Assembly: GCA_004195035.1 (NCBI GenBank)
Contig: SGBD01000002.1
Coordinates: 186,001 to 250,000 of the forward strand
DNA length: 64,000 nucleotides
Origin: Candidatus Acidulodesulfobacterium ferriphilum
Lineage (GTDB): Bacteria > SZUA-79 > Acidulodesulfobacterales > Acidulodesulfobacteraceae
Reading direction: 5' to 3'
In this document: positions 17,889 to 25,605 of the stretch, piece after piece
How the letters are laid out: each line of letters opens with the position of its first letter
How positions within the stretch are numbered: the first letter of the stretch is position 1
Notes under the pieces: generated by a model
What the model was told of the DNA's origin: nothing
The model's input: only the letters and a program-made list of their open reading frames with translations
Database searches by the model: none
Translations under genes and position numbers: made by a program

Positions 17889-17925
17889 ATTCTTGATTTT
17901 AGATGATTTTAGGGGTTAAATTAAA

Positions 17926-17957
17926 AACCCCCAATATATTCGGCATATATTGGGGGA
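17926..17957 (-). terminator. Terminator-like hairpin upstream of rfaE2
   Basis: CCCCCAATATA and TATATTGGGGG form an 11-bp stem with a short loop. On the minus strand it is followed by TTTTTAATTT, the form of an intrinsic terminator. It lies 37 bp before the rfaE2 start, so it could stop upstream transcription or act as an attenuator in the rfaE2 leader. Confidence 0.6.
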
Positions 17958-18081
17958 AAATGGAGAAAAGAATTACAAGTATTATTGTACATAAATTTAT
18001 ATTTTTTTGTCAATAAAAAAAATGAGCCTCGCCATTTAGTTCCGAAAAAATTAGATAAAAATAAAATAGTCGATTTAAAAA

Positions 18082-18186
18082 CCCAAATCCCGATTTAGAA
18101 AATATTTATATATTCCAATGCTAAGTAAATCTGGATTACCGCTTTCGCGATAATCCAAAAAATAAATTTCTAAATCGGGATTTGGG
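18082..18186. repeat. Palindromic element copy B, half-length
   Basis: The ends CCCAAATCCCGATTTAGAAA and its reverse complement flank a single hairpin GGATTACCGCTTTCGCGATAATCC. The other copies carry two facing hairpins, so this copy has lost the middle. At 105 bp it is a short variant of the same family. Confidence 0.8.
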
Positions 18187-18306
18187 TAAAAAATAACCTT
18201 TGAATATATTTTAAATAAGTGTTAATCTATATAATAATATATTATTAGTTTTATCGGTTTGCACTAGGTCGTAAAAAGTATTTAATTTTACTTAATTATT
18301 AAGTAA

Positions 18307-18396
18307 GGAGAGATGTCCGAGAGGCCGAAGGAGCATGACTGGAAATCATGTATAGATGTAAGTCTATCGAGGGTTCGACTCCCTCTCTCTCCGCCA
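18307..18396 (+). tRNA. serT: tRNA-Ser (anticodon GGA)
   Basis: The acceptor stem GGAGAGA pairs with TCTCTCC. The anticodon arm CATGA-CTGGAAA-TCATG gives anticodon GGA (serine, codons UCC/UCU). A long variable arm (TATAGATGTAAGTCTATC) marks a class II tRNA. The T arm is GAGGGTTCGACTCCCTC. The discriminator G is followed by an encoded CCA at 18394-18396. Confidence 0.95.
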
Positions 18397-18448
18397 GTTA
18401 TAGAATAAAAGACGGTTATAATAATAATTTTAATTATGGCAGTATAGA

Positions 18449-18530
18449 GAAGGAGTCGAAGCGCGAAGCGAAAGCGAGGCACGCAAGAGGAAAGTTCGTA
18501 CGATTTAAAACTTTTCAAAGAAAAGTTCCT
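18449..18530. repeat. GCGAAGCG / TTTCAAAGAAA hairpin repeat, copy 1
   Basis: This copy has GAAGCGCGAAGCGAAAGCGAGG and then a hairpin AACTTTTC-AAA-GAAAAGTT (about 18509-18527). Relatives occur at 52697-52771 and 60480-60572 with the same AAA loop flanked by a complementary stem. It lies between the tRNA and a duplicate of the tRNA 3' end. Confidence 0.5.
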
Positions 18531-18531
18531 C

Positions 18532-18550
18532 ACTCCCTCTCCGCCAGTTA
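18532..18550 (+). repeat. Duplicate of the tRNA-Ser 3' end
   Basis: ACTCCCTCTCCGCCAGTTA repeats the tRNA-Ser T-arm, acceptor, CCA and following bases (18379-18400), lacking one TCTC unit. Direct repeats of a tRNA 3' end are typical of integration att sites. Here only about 150 bp lie between the copies, so any element is gone or is a small repeat. Confidence 0.6.
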
Positions 18551-18604
18551 AAAGAAGATAGGAAAGATAGTTTGTAAATAAAAAGACGACAGGAGGTGAA
18601 TAAA

Positions 18605-18868
18605 ATGTTTGGATTCAGTCCAATTGCCATAGTAATTATACTCGTAATTGTATTTTTAATCTTTGGGGCAGGCAAATTGCCCGATATAGGAAGCGGCGTC
18701 GGTAAAGCTTTAAAAAATTTCAAAAATAGTCTTTCAGGAAAGGATGAAATAGATGTTACGCCGGAAGAAGAACCTGCGCAAAAAAAAAGGCAGATAAGCG
18801 GCTCAAAAACTGCGGCAGCTTCAAAAGGGAAAAAGCCCGCTAAGTCAAAAACGGCCAAAAGAGCTTAA
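18605..18868 (+). CDS. tatA: Twin-arginine translocase subunit TatA
   Basis: The product is 87 residues from the ATG at 18605-18607, chosen because AGGAGG ends 8 bp upstream. An in-frame GTG at 18596 would sit within that site. It has an N-terminal membrane helix, the FGAGKLPDIGSGVGKALKNF hinge and amphipathic helix, and a basic Lys/Ala tail. TatA forms the pore that exports folded proteins across the inner membrane. No tatB or tatC lies beside it. It follows the tRNA-Ser and its repeat on the same strand. Confidence 0.95.
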   Translation: MFGFSPIAIVIILVIVFLIFGAGKLPDIGSGVGKALKNFKNSLSGKDEIDVTPEEEPAQKKRQISGSKTAAASKGKKPAKSKTAKRA

Positions 18869-18877
18869 GCGGCTCGT

Positions 18878-19576
18878 TTATTTTTTTATCCTGTAAAAAT
18901 GGCTGATTCTTATAGAGTAATTTTTTGAATTTGAAGCTATATCAAAAAATACAACCATAAATTTAATAGGGTGATCCGGCAGGATTTCCACATTTGACAA
19001 ATTATCCCCTAATTTATTATTAAGTTTCATATCAATCGCAACATTCGTCATATTTTTAAGTCTTTTTATATCGATAAAATTTCCCGCATACACATGTTTT
19101 GTCACAAGAGTAATATTTTTGGCGCTGTAAAGTCTGCAGGCAAGCTTTACATAGCTTATCGGGAAACTATTTTTATTAAGCAAATAACCTGTAACCACAA
19201 GGTTATTCTCTGGAAGCACTTTTGATCTAAAAACTTTCGTTTCTAAACCAAAAAGTTTTACATTCAGATTGTCGCCCGGAAAGAATGTTTTAAAAATATA
19301 ATATGCAGAGATTACGGCGGCTATCCCCAATATTACATAAAATACCTTTTTAAAACTATTTCTTTTATAGAATGACCTGCCGGTATTAGTTCCATCCCTT
19401 TTAGGCTTATCGCCTTTCACTTTATTTTTTTTATAAAATGAAAGATCTAAATCCTCTTTAAAATCCTCTTTATCACCGTCCTCATTCTCATTTGATTTTC
19501 CAATTGTAAAATCTTTTTCGTTATCGTTATAATTATCATTATAAATGTTGTCGTCGCCTAATTTCCAATTATCCAT
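18878..19576 (-). CDS. DUF3426-like single-pass membrane protein
   Basis: The 232-residue protein has a very acidic, Asn/Asp-rich cytoplasmic N-terminus (about 1-75). One membrane helix follows (about 85-105), then an extracytoplasmic beta-rich domain with NNLVVTGYLLNKNSFPISYV and LPDHPIKFMVVF. That domain resembles DUF3426 proteins, which often carry an N-terminal zinc ribbon; I see no cysteine ribbon here. Its role is unknown. It converges with tatA across 9 bp. Confidence 0.6.
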   Translation of the reverse strand: MDNWKLGDDNIYNDNYNDNEKDFTIGKSNENEDGDKEDFKEDLDLSFYKKNKVKGDKPKRDGTNTGRSFYKRNSFKKVFYVILGIAAVISAYYIFKTFFPGDNLNVKLFGLETKVFRSKVLPENNLVVTGYLLNKNSFPISYVKLACRLYSAKNITLVTKHVYAGNFIDIKRLKNMTNVAIDMKLNNKLGDNLSNVEILPDHPIKFMVVFFDIASNSKNYSIRISHFYRIKK

Positions 19577-19731
19577 ATCAGATATTTACCGCTTCGCCTA
19601 TTATACTTTATTTATACTTCTATACTTTTCGAATCATTAAACATCAGCGTTTATCTTTTTATAAAATTATACCACATAAATCTTTGCCTGAAAACATAAA
19701 ACTAAAGATATTAAAGGAATAATTAGAGGAC

Positions 19732-19760
19732 TTGAATAATAAGTAAAGATGTATTATAAT
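19732..19760 (+). promoter_or_regulatory. Near-consensus sigma70 promoter of tRNA-Sec
   Basis: TTGAAT (19732-19737) and a perfect TATAAT (19755-19760) are 17 bp apart. The predicted start is about 19 bp before the mature 5' end of tRNA-Sec at 19786. The position and the perfect -10 make this convincing. Confidence 0.75.
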
Positions 19761-19785
19761 TCAGCTACTATATGTGTGAAGTTAA

Positions 19786-19881
19786 GGAAGCGGAAGGAGG
19801 GCTGGTGCCCCTCTTTGACTTCAAATCAACAGGCGCAAAGGCAATTTGCGCGGTGGGTTCGATTCCCATACGCTTCCGCCA
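19786..19881 (+). tRNA. selC: Selenocysteine tRNA (anticodon UCA)
   Basis: The acceptor GGAAGCG(G) pairs with CGCTTCC. There is an extended D stem (GAGGG/CCCTC), an anticodon arm TTGA-CTTCAAA-TCAA with anticodon TCA, and a long variable arm (GCGCAAA/TTTGCGC). The T arm is GTGGG-TTCGATT-CCCAT, then discriminator G and an encoded CCA. The 96-nt length and very long variable arm are diagnostic of bacterial tRNA-Sec. The eighth acceptor pair is a G-A mismatch by my reading. The gene implies selA, selB, selD and selenoproteins elsewhere. Confidence 0.92.
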
Positions 19882-19980
19882 TAATATCCCGCCGAAAACC
19901 TTAATATCCCGATAAATAAACCGAACCTTAAAACCTTGTATAATAGCATTAAAAAAGAATACATAAAGAATATAGGATGG

Positions 19981-21888
19981 TCAAGCTTGATACACCTCAA
20001 CCCTGTTTCTGCCGTCTATCTTTCCCTTATACATTGCCTGGTCCGCGTTGCGGACAAAATCGTCTAAGCCGATTCCCTGCCTGTATTCCGTGGCTCCAAG
20101 CGTTAAAGTAACGCGATCCGGCAGGTTGAAGGCATGGGCTTCCGCGGAAGACCTTATTTTTTCGGCAATGTTTTTTGCGGCTGAAACATCGGTTTCTGTG
20201 CATATTATCATAAATTCCTCTCCGCCGACCCTTGCAAATGTATCGGAATTTCTAAGAATAGGCTTAACGAGATTGCAAACATCTTTGAGGACTTCGTCCC
20301 CCGCCTGATGCCCGTATGTGTCGTTAATTTTCTTAAAATGGTCAATATCGAACATGATAAGGGATAATGGCCTTTCGTACCTTTGAGCCACTTTCATGTA
20401 ATCCGATAAAGAACTTTCGAACCTTCTTCTGTTGAAAATTCCTGTTAGCGGGTCAATTTCGGAGAGTTCTTTAAACTTGTTTTTTTCATGCTCGAGCTCT
20501 TCTTCGAGCTTTTTAATTTCGGTTACATCTATGAAACTGGCAAGGCCGACGGGCTTACCCTTATATATAACGGTCGTCGAATGAATCGATAGCAGCAACC
20601 GTCTTTTATCTTTTGGAATGGCTTCCAGCGTATATGAGCCGTCAAATTTATCTCCGTTCAGACGCCTTAATACGGACTGTTTCACCATCTCTTTTGAATC
20701 TTCGGAAAACAGGTCCCATATATAAATACCGTATAATTCTTCTCTAGAATAGCCGAGCATGTCAAATACGCACCAGTTTGCGTAAATAATCTTTTCATTA
20801 TATAAAACAAGGCCTGATAACGATTCTTCCGCAACCGTACTGAAAAGCTCTTCGCTTTCTTCGAGCCTGTCTTCCAGCATCTTTTTATCGGTAATATCAT
20901 TGATAATTCCCACGATGTGGCTTCTGCCCTTGATCGTAATGGGGGTAAGGAAAAATTCGACATCTTTTATTTCGCCGTTTTTAAGCCTGTGCTTAAATAA
21001 AACATATTTTATTTCTCCCTTTATTATCCTCCGTCTGACTTCTTTTTGCTCTTCGGACGGCATAACGGTATTTAATTTTTCGACATTCGCGCCGACAAGC
21101 TCGTTATAAGCATATCCGTAAAAGGCTAAAGCGCTTTTACTTACCTCTTTTATTACGCCTGTTTCGGCATCGACTAAAAGAATAGGCGCTGAATTTTCCT
21201 TGAACATGCTTCCGTATCTTTCGGCATCGTCTTTTAATATATATTCCCTTGTCAGTATTAAGAATAAAACTCCGGCTAATCCCCCAAAGCCGATAACGGA
21301 GCCGATAATATATGCGGCATCATACCTGCGGTAAAGGGAATCCAGAGCGTCAATCTGTTTTTTCTTTTCTTTTATAGCCGAAGGCGAATAATAACCTTTT
21401 TCCAATTGTTCCATTTGTTTGACAAGAGGCGTTATTAATATCTTTCCGGCCACTATATTATGATATTCGGTCAGTCTTAGCAAAATAGGCTGTAATATAT
21501 GAATCCAGTGGAAATACAGCTCTTTTTGCCGCGAATAGATATTTTTTGCCTGCGCGGGATGATTTTCGACAATATCGTTAAGGATTTTATATCTTTTATC
21601 CAAAACTGGAATAAGCGCGTTTAATTTCTTTAATGAACCGTCAAACTGCCTTTTGGAACCCATCCGGTGGAACATAACTATATCCCGCGTTTCCGTTATT
21701 ATAAGACTCATAGTGTTTGAAATCTGTATCGTTCTGAGTTGAACGGCGTTTTCGAATTCGATATTCCTTTCCCTCTTTACCAAAACAAAATGAAATATTA
21801 AAACTGAAGCCGAAACAAAACCCACAAGAATTAAGATTAATAAGAAAGGAAGAAAACGTTTTAAGGTAATTAAATTAGACAGTTTCAT
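19981..21888 (-). CDS. Membrane PAS-GGDEF diguanylate cyclase
   Basis: The 635-residue protein has a membrane helix (about 13-37), a helical periplasmic sensor (about 38-195), a second helix (about 196-216), two PAS domains (about 222-340 and 345-460), a short coiled coil, then a GGDEF domain. The active-site RVGGEEF is intact, and the RNSD inhibitory I-site sits five residues upstream. It should make cyclic-di-GMP in response to an external or internal cue and be feedback-inhibited. It stands alone as a transcription unit. Confidence 0.92.
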   Translation of the reverse strand: MKLSNLITLKRFLPFLLILILVGFVSASVLIFHFVLVKRERNIEFENAVQLRTIQISNTMSLIITETRDIVMFHRMGSKRQFDGSLKKLNALIPVLDKRYKILNDIVENHPAQAKNIYSRQKELYFHWIHILQPILLRLTEYHNIVAGKILITPLVKQMEQLEKGYYSPSAIKEKKKQIDALDSLYRRYDAAYIIGSVIGFGGLAGVLFLILTREYILKDDAERYGSMFKENSAPILLVDAETGVIKEVSKSALAFYGYAYNELVGANVEKLNTVMPSEEQKEVRRRIIKGEIKYVLFKHRLKNGEIKDVEFFLTPITIKGRSHIVGIINDITDKKMLEDRLEESEELFSTVAEESLSGLVLYNEKIIYANWCVFDMLGYSREELYGIYIWDLFSEDSKEMVKQSVLRRLNGDKFDGSYTLEAIPKDKRRLLLSIHSTTVIYKGKPVGLASFIDVTEIKKLEEELEHEKNKFKELSEIDPLTGIFNRRRFESSLSDYMKVAQRYERPLSLIMFDIDHFKKINDTYGHQAGDEVLKDVCNLVKPILRNSDTFARVGGEEFMIICTETDVSAAKNIAEKIRSSAEAHAFNLPDRVTLTLGATEYRQGIGLDDFVRNADQAMYKGKIDGRNRVEVYQA

Positions 21889-21985
21889 AATATCGCGAAA
21901 TGTCCCGATTTTAAATAATATTTATATAATAAATTACATTTTTTATTACTATTTTTATTTTTTTTATTATTACATCTTAATTATA

Positions 21986-21998
21986 CCCCCCCCCCCCC
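21986..21998. repeat. C13 homopolymer tract
   Basis: Thirteen consecutive C bases lie in an otherwise AT-rich intergenic stretch. It is not inside a gene, and it is about 100 bp upstream of the GGDEF start codon, so length change could affect expression. It could also be an assembly or sequencing artefact. Confidence 0.7.
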
Positions 21999-22023
21999 GC
22001 CGAATTCAAGAGCAATCTTGCCC

Positions 22024-22184
22024 CCAAATCCCGATTTAGAAATTTATTTTCTGGATTCCCGCCTACGCGGGAATGACTATGTAAAGATTTAACTTTTAAC
22101 CCAAAATGTGTCATTCCTGCGAAAGCAGGAATCCAGTGTTATTTAGCATTAAAACTTATAAATATTTTCTAAATCGGGATTTGG
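22024..22184. repeat. Palindromic element copy C, end type AAATCCCGATTTAGAAA
   Basis: This 161-bp element has terminal inverted repeats CCAAATCCCGATTTAGAAA and its complement. Inside are two facing hairpins (GGATTCCCGCCTACGCGGGA, and CATTCCTGCGAAAGCAGGAA on the other side). It shares an interior with copies A, D and E. Compensated differences within each hairpin (CCCGC/GCGGG versus CCTGC/GCAGG) suggest that the stems matter. Confidence 0.85.
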
Positions 22185-22210
22185 CCTGCAAAAAAGTATT
22201 GCAAAAAGAG

Positions 22211-22239
22211 TTTAAAAATTACTAAAAATACGATATACT
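22211..22239 (+). promoter_or_regulatory. Possible sigma70 promoter of fba
   Basis: TTTAAA (22211-22216) and TATACT (22234-22239) are 17 bp apart, about 30 bp before the fba ATG. The -35 is poor and the -10 is good. Confidence 0.5.
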
Positions 22240-22269
22240 AAAAGAAATTAAATAATACGGGAGGGCAAA

Positions 22270-23196
22270 ATGTCTTTAATATCCGCAAAAGAAATACTTG
22301 ACGATGCCGATAAAAACGGGTATGCCGTCGGCGCCTTTAATGTAAATAATATGGAATTTTTGCAGTCGGTATTTTTAGCGGCCGAATCGGAAAAATCTCC
22401 CGTAATTATTGCCGCAAGCGAAGGAGCGATAAAATATGCCGGCCCTGATATGCTTTTTTCGATGACTAAAACATTATCGGACGCCTATCCAAACATTCCA
22501 GTCGCCCTTCATCTCGACCACGGTTCAAACTTAAATGCCGTTATGATTGCCATAAAGGCTGGGTTTACCTCCGTTATGATCGACGCGTCCCATTTTCCCT
22601 TTGAAGAAAACCTTAAAATTACGAAACAGGTCGTAAGCATCTGTCATCCGCTCGGAATATCCGTAGAGGCGGAACTTGGAAGGCTTAAGGGCGTAGAAGA
22701 CAATGTTTCCGTCGCCGAAAGGGATGCCGTTTTGGTAAATCCGAAAGAAGCAAACGATTTTGTCGCGTCCTCCGGCATCGACTTTTTAGCGCCCGCTATA
22801 GGCACTTCCCACGGCGCTTTCAAGTTTAAAGGGGAAGCCAAATTAGACTTTGAGCGGTTAAAGAAAGTAAAGGAACTGACTGGTATTCCTCTTGTCCTTC
22901 ACGGCGCCTCATCCGTTCCCGAAGCAGCATCAAAAAAATTCGAGGAGTTCGGCGGAGATTTGAAAGGCGCAAAGGGCGTCCCGTTCGATGTCTTAAAAGA
23001 GGCTATAAAGTTCGGAATAAATAAGGTAAATACCGATACCGACCTCCGCATTTCGTTTCTGGCAAAGGTCAGGGAAAGCATTGCAAACGATAAATCTCAA
23101 ATCGACCCGAGGAAAATTTTCGGTCCGGCAAAAGATTATGTTGTCGAAGTTATTAAAGAAAGAATGAGAATTTTAGGTTCGTCAAACAGGATATAA
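22270..23196 (+). CDS. fba: Class II fructose-bisphosphate aldolase
   Basis: The 308-residue enzyme cleaves or forms fructose 1,6-bisphosphate. It shows the zinc-binding LHLDHGSN and MIDASHFPFEENL, then GTSHGAFKFKG and VLHGASSVP, and NKVNTDTDLR with the Schiff-type loop Asp, all class II family signatures. A good ribosome site GGGAGGG precedes the ATG. It is one of few plus-strand genes, transcribed alone. It may serve glycolysis or gluconeogenesis together with pyk in this window. Confidence 0.95.
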   Translation: MSLISAKEILDDADKNGYAVGAFNVNNMEFLQSVFLAAESEKSPVIIAASEGAIKYAGPDMLFSMTKTLSDAYPNIPVALHLDHGSNLNAVMIAIKAGFTSVMIDASHFPFEENLKITKQVVSICHPLGISVEAELGRLKGVEDNVSVAERDAVLVNPKEANDFVASSGIDFLAPAIGTSHGAFKFKGEAKLDFERLKKVKELTGIPLVLHGASSVPEAASKKFEEFGGDLKGAKGVPFDVLKEAIKFGINKVNTDTDLRISFLAKVRESIANDKSQIDPRKIFGPAKDYVVEVIKERMRILGSSNRI

Positions 23197-23253
23197 CCGG
23201 CAACCGGCGTTTTGCCGGCGGATATTAATAACCAACCGTTTTCTTCGTCTTTT

Positions 23254-23892
23254 TCACCTTGCGATAATAAGTTTTATTAAAAATGTTACCAATATAAGCG
23301 AGGCAAAGATAAACGGCAATAATACCGCCAAAATAGACCTCGGCGTTGACAATTCGTTAGTTTCTTTAATTCCTATTACCATTAAAGCCGAAAGCCACGT
23401 GGCGGATATATTATATCCGAAAATCGGAAATATCGAGAAAAATCCGACGCCGGCGGTATAACAAATTATCCTGAATGTATTTTTTATACCTTTCTTTCCC
23501 CCCATAACCATAATGAATCCATGAATTACAATGGTCAACAATATTAATAATACCGTAAATAAAATTCCTAAAACCAGCAAAAGAAAAATAATCCCGATTA
23601 CGATAAAAAAATAGATTGTGTTTTTATCGGTAAAAAAAAGGGGTATTTTCGGTAAAATTGCATAATTTTTGTAAAAGCCTATTTTAAAAAAGAATATATC
23701 CCAAAAAAAGGAAAATACTAAATTAATATATGTAAATATTATCGCGTAAAAATACGGATGCAAAATTCCGTTATTATTTTCAGTATTATTTAGTTCTTTA
23801 AAAAAGGCTTCGGGAGTAAAAAGAGACTTTTTCCATGTCAAAATCAATGCTTTAAAAAAACCGGTTTCTTTTATTCTGTCAAAATCGACCAT
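23254..23892 (-). CDS. YIP1-family membrane protein
   Basis: The 212-residue protein has about five hydrophobic segments. The start (FKALILTWKKSLFTPEAFFK) and HGFIMVMGGKKGIKNTFRII in the middle are typical of bacterial YIP1-family proteins, whose function is unsettled. It ends a long minus-strand run, 27 bp after cimA. Confidence 0.75.
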   Translation of the reverse strand: MVDFDRIKETGFFKALILTWKKSLFTPEAFFKELNNTENNNGILHPYFYAIIFTYINLVFSFFWDIFFFKIGFYKNYAILPKIPLFFTDKNTIYFFIVIGIIFLLLVLGILFTVLLILLTIVIHGFIMVMGGKKGIKNTFRIICYTAGVGFFSIFPIFGYNISATWLSALMVIGIKETNELSTPRSILAVLLPFIFASLILVTFLIKLIIAR

Positions 23893-23919
23893 TATTCATC
23901 CCCCTTCCCCTTTTTTATT

Positions 23920-25590
23920 TTATATTCCTTCTTTAGCGAGTTTATAGGTTATGCTGTCCGCCAAAGCCTGATAAGAAGCCTCGATTATATTTTCGGATAC
24001 CCCAAGAGTAGTCCATTTATCCTCCTTGTCCGACGATTCTATTAATACCCTGACATAAGATGCCGTTCCAGACTTAGTTTTATTGCTGATAACCCTGACC
24101 TTAAAATCGGCTAACTTCATTTCGCTTAATATCGGATAAAATTTCAAAAGGGCTTTTCTTAAAGCATTGTCAAGCGCGTTAACGGGTCCGTCTCCAAGCG
24201 CAACCGTATGCTCCCTCTTTCCCTGAACTTCTATTATAACTACGGCTTCGCTAAAAATATTATTTTCTAAAGATAAAGGCGTCGAACCAGCGTTATTAAT
24301 ATTAGAAAGATTTGCGGAATTAAACAGATTTTTTTCCGTATTTACCCTGAACGCAATCAGCTTAAAGTAATTTTTTGCCTTTTTCGATAAATATTTATCC
24401 ATAAGTATTTTAAATGAACCGTCGGCGCTTTCAAAGTCAAAACCGCCCCATTCAAGCTCTTTTATTTTATTAAGCAGCTCGGCTTCTTCCGAAATCGTAA
24501 GTTTGCTTAAATCTATCCCCAGCTCTTTAGCTTTTGCCTCGATATTGCTTTTGCCCGATAAATCGGATATTAAAAATCTTCTGTTGTTGCCGATAGCCGC
24601 CGGGTCGATATGCTCATATGACGAAGGATTTTTAAGCACCGCATTGGCATGCATTCCGGCCTTGTGGGCAAATGCGCTCTCCCCCACGTACGGCATATTC
24701 TTAACGGGCATATTATTGGATATTTCATCGACTAAACGGCTCACCTTGACGAGACCTTTAAGCTTTTCTTTTCCTATAACATTAAATCCCAATTTTAATT
24801 CTAAATTTGGGATTATAGATGAAAGATTGGCGTTTCCCGTTCTTTCCCCGTACCCGTTTATAGTTCCCTGAACATGCTTTATGCCGGACATGACGGCGGC
24901 AATAGTGTTTGCAACGGCGCAATCGGTATCGTTATGGGTATGTATTCCCAGTTTGGACAAATCCATTTTATAATAAGATTTGAGCCTTTCGATTGCTTTC
25001 GATATTTTATGGGGCAAAAAACCGCCGTTCGTATCGCACAAAATCACCTTATCCGCTCCTGCCTCCAGAGCAATTTTTATCGATTTTACGGCATATTCCT
25101 CGTTATGCTCGAAACCGTCAAAAAAATGTTCCGCGTCAAAAAATGTCGTTTTCCCTGATGTTTTCAGGAAATTAACGGAATCCGCTATAATATCTAAGTT
25201 CTCGTTTAACGATATTTTTAAAACGCTTTCGACATGTAAGTCCCACGATTTGCCGAAAATAGCGGCGTAATCGACCGGTATATCGCTTAATGTCCGCAGG
25301 TTGACATCGTCTTTTGCCGCCGTATTTTTTCTTTTTGTGCTGCCGAACGCCACTAATTTGGAATTTTTAAATCCTTTTTTTGCCGCAAGTTCAAAAAATT
25401 TTCTGTCTTTTGGATTTGAAGACGGGAACCCCCCCTCTATAAAGTGCATCCCTAAATCATCCAGTATATCGGCAATCATTAATTTGTCGTCTATCGATAA
25501 AGAAAATCCCTCTCCCTGGGTTCCATCCCTTAATGTCGTATCGTAAACCTCGATATGTTCCTTTTTTTTATAATCGTTATTATGTCTCAT
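23920..25590 (-). CDS. cimA: (R)-citramalate synthase
   Basis: The 556-residue enzyme belongs to the DRE-TIM/HMGL family: YDTTLRDGTQGEGFSLS near the start, GIHTHNDTDCAVANTIAAV, and a C-terminal LeuA-dimer regulatory domain (about 425-550). The sequence NGYGERTGNANL and the length fit the CimA/AksA long subgroup. CimA condenses pyruvate and acetyl-CoA for threonine-independent isoleucine synthesis. 2-Isopropylmalate synthase is the main alternative, but the EGFSLS motif favours CimA. It lies 15 bp after lysC. Confidence 0.88.
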   Translation of the reverse strand: MRHNNDYKKKEHIEVYDTTLRDGTQGEGFSLSIDDKLMIADILDDLGMHFIEGGFPSSNPKDRKFFELAAKKGFKNSKLVAFGSTKRKNTAAKDDVNLRTLSDIPVDYAAIFGKSWDLHVESVLKISLNENLDIIADSVNFLKTSGKTTFFDAEHFFDGFEHNEEYAVKSIKIALEAGADKVILCDTNGGFLPHKISKAIERLKSYYKMDLSKLGIHTHNDTDCAVANTIAAVMSGIKHVQGTINGYGERTGNANLSSIIPNLELKLGFNVIGKEKLKGLVKVSRLVDEISNNMPVKNMPYVGESAFAHKAGMHANAVLKNPSSYEHIDPAAIGNNRRFLISDLSGKSNIEAKAKELGIDLSKLTISEEAELLNKIKELEWGGFDFESADGSFKILMDKYLSKKAKNYFKLIAFRVNTEKNLFNSANLSNINNAGSTPLSLENNIFSEAVVIIEVQGKREHTVALGDGPVNALDNALRKALLKFYPILSEMKLADFKVRVISNKTKSGTASYVRVLIESSDKEDKWTTLGVSENIIEASYQALADSITYKLAKEGI

Positions 25591-25605
25591 ATAATAAATA
25601 TTTAT

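Larger units (their letters stand above)
17889..18306. other. Intergenic region between rfaE2 and tRNA-Ser
   Basis: The region of about 418 bp has no supported gene. It holds a strong hairpin at 17926-17957, a half-length palindromic element at 18082-18186 and AT-rich sequence leading into the tRNA. No convincing tRNA promoter was found by eye. Confidence 0.6.
21889..22269. other. Intergenic region between the GGDEF gene and fba
   Basis: The region of about 380 bp holds no gene. It contains AT-rich sequence, a C13 tract (21986-21998), palindromic element copy C (22024-22184) and the fba promoter (22211-22239). Confidence 0.65.

Noticed and set aside
18288-18533. Minus-strand ORF across tRNA-Ser ending in a GSRTLDRLTSIHDFQS-like peptide
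   Set aside because: It is the antisense of tRNA-Ser plus flanks, a well-known false ORF type; there is no ribosome site.
18532-18550. A second tRNA-Ser gene
   Set aside because: Only the 3' end is present; the D arm and anticodon arm are absent, so it is a duplication and not a gene.
24503-25546. Several plus-strand ORFs opposite cimA
   Set aside because: They are shadow frames of the cimA coding strand with no start signals.
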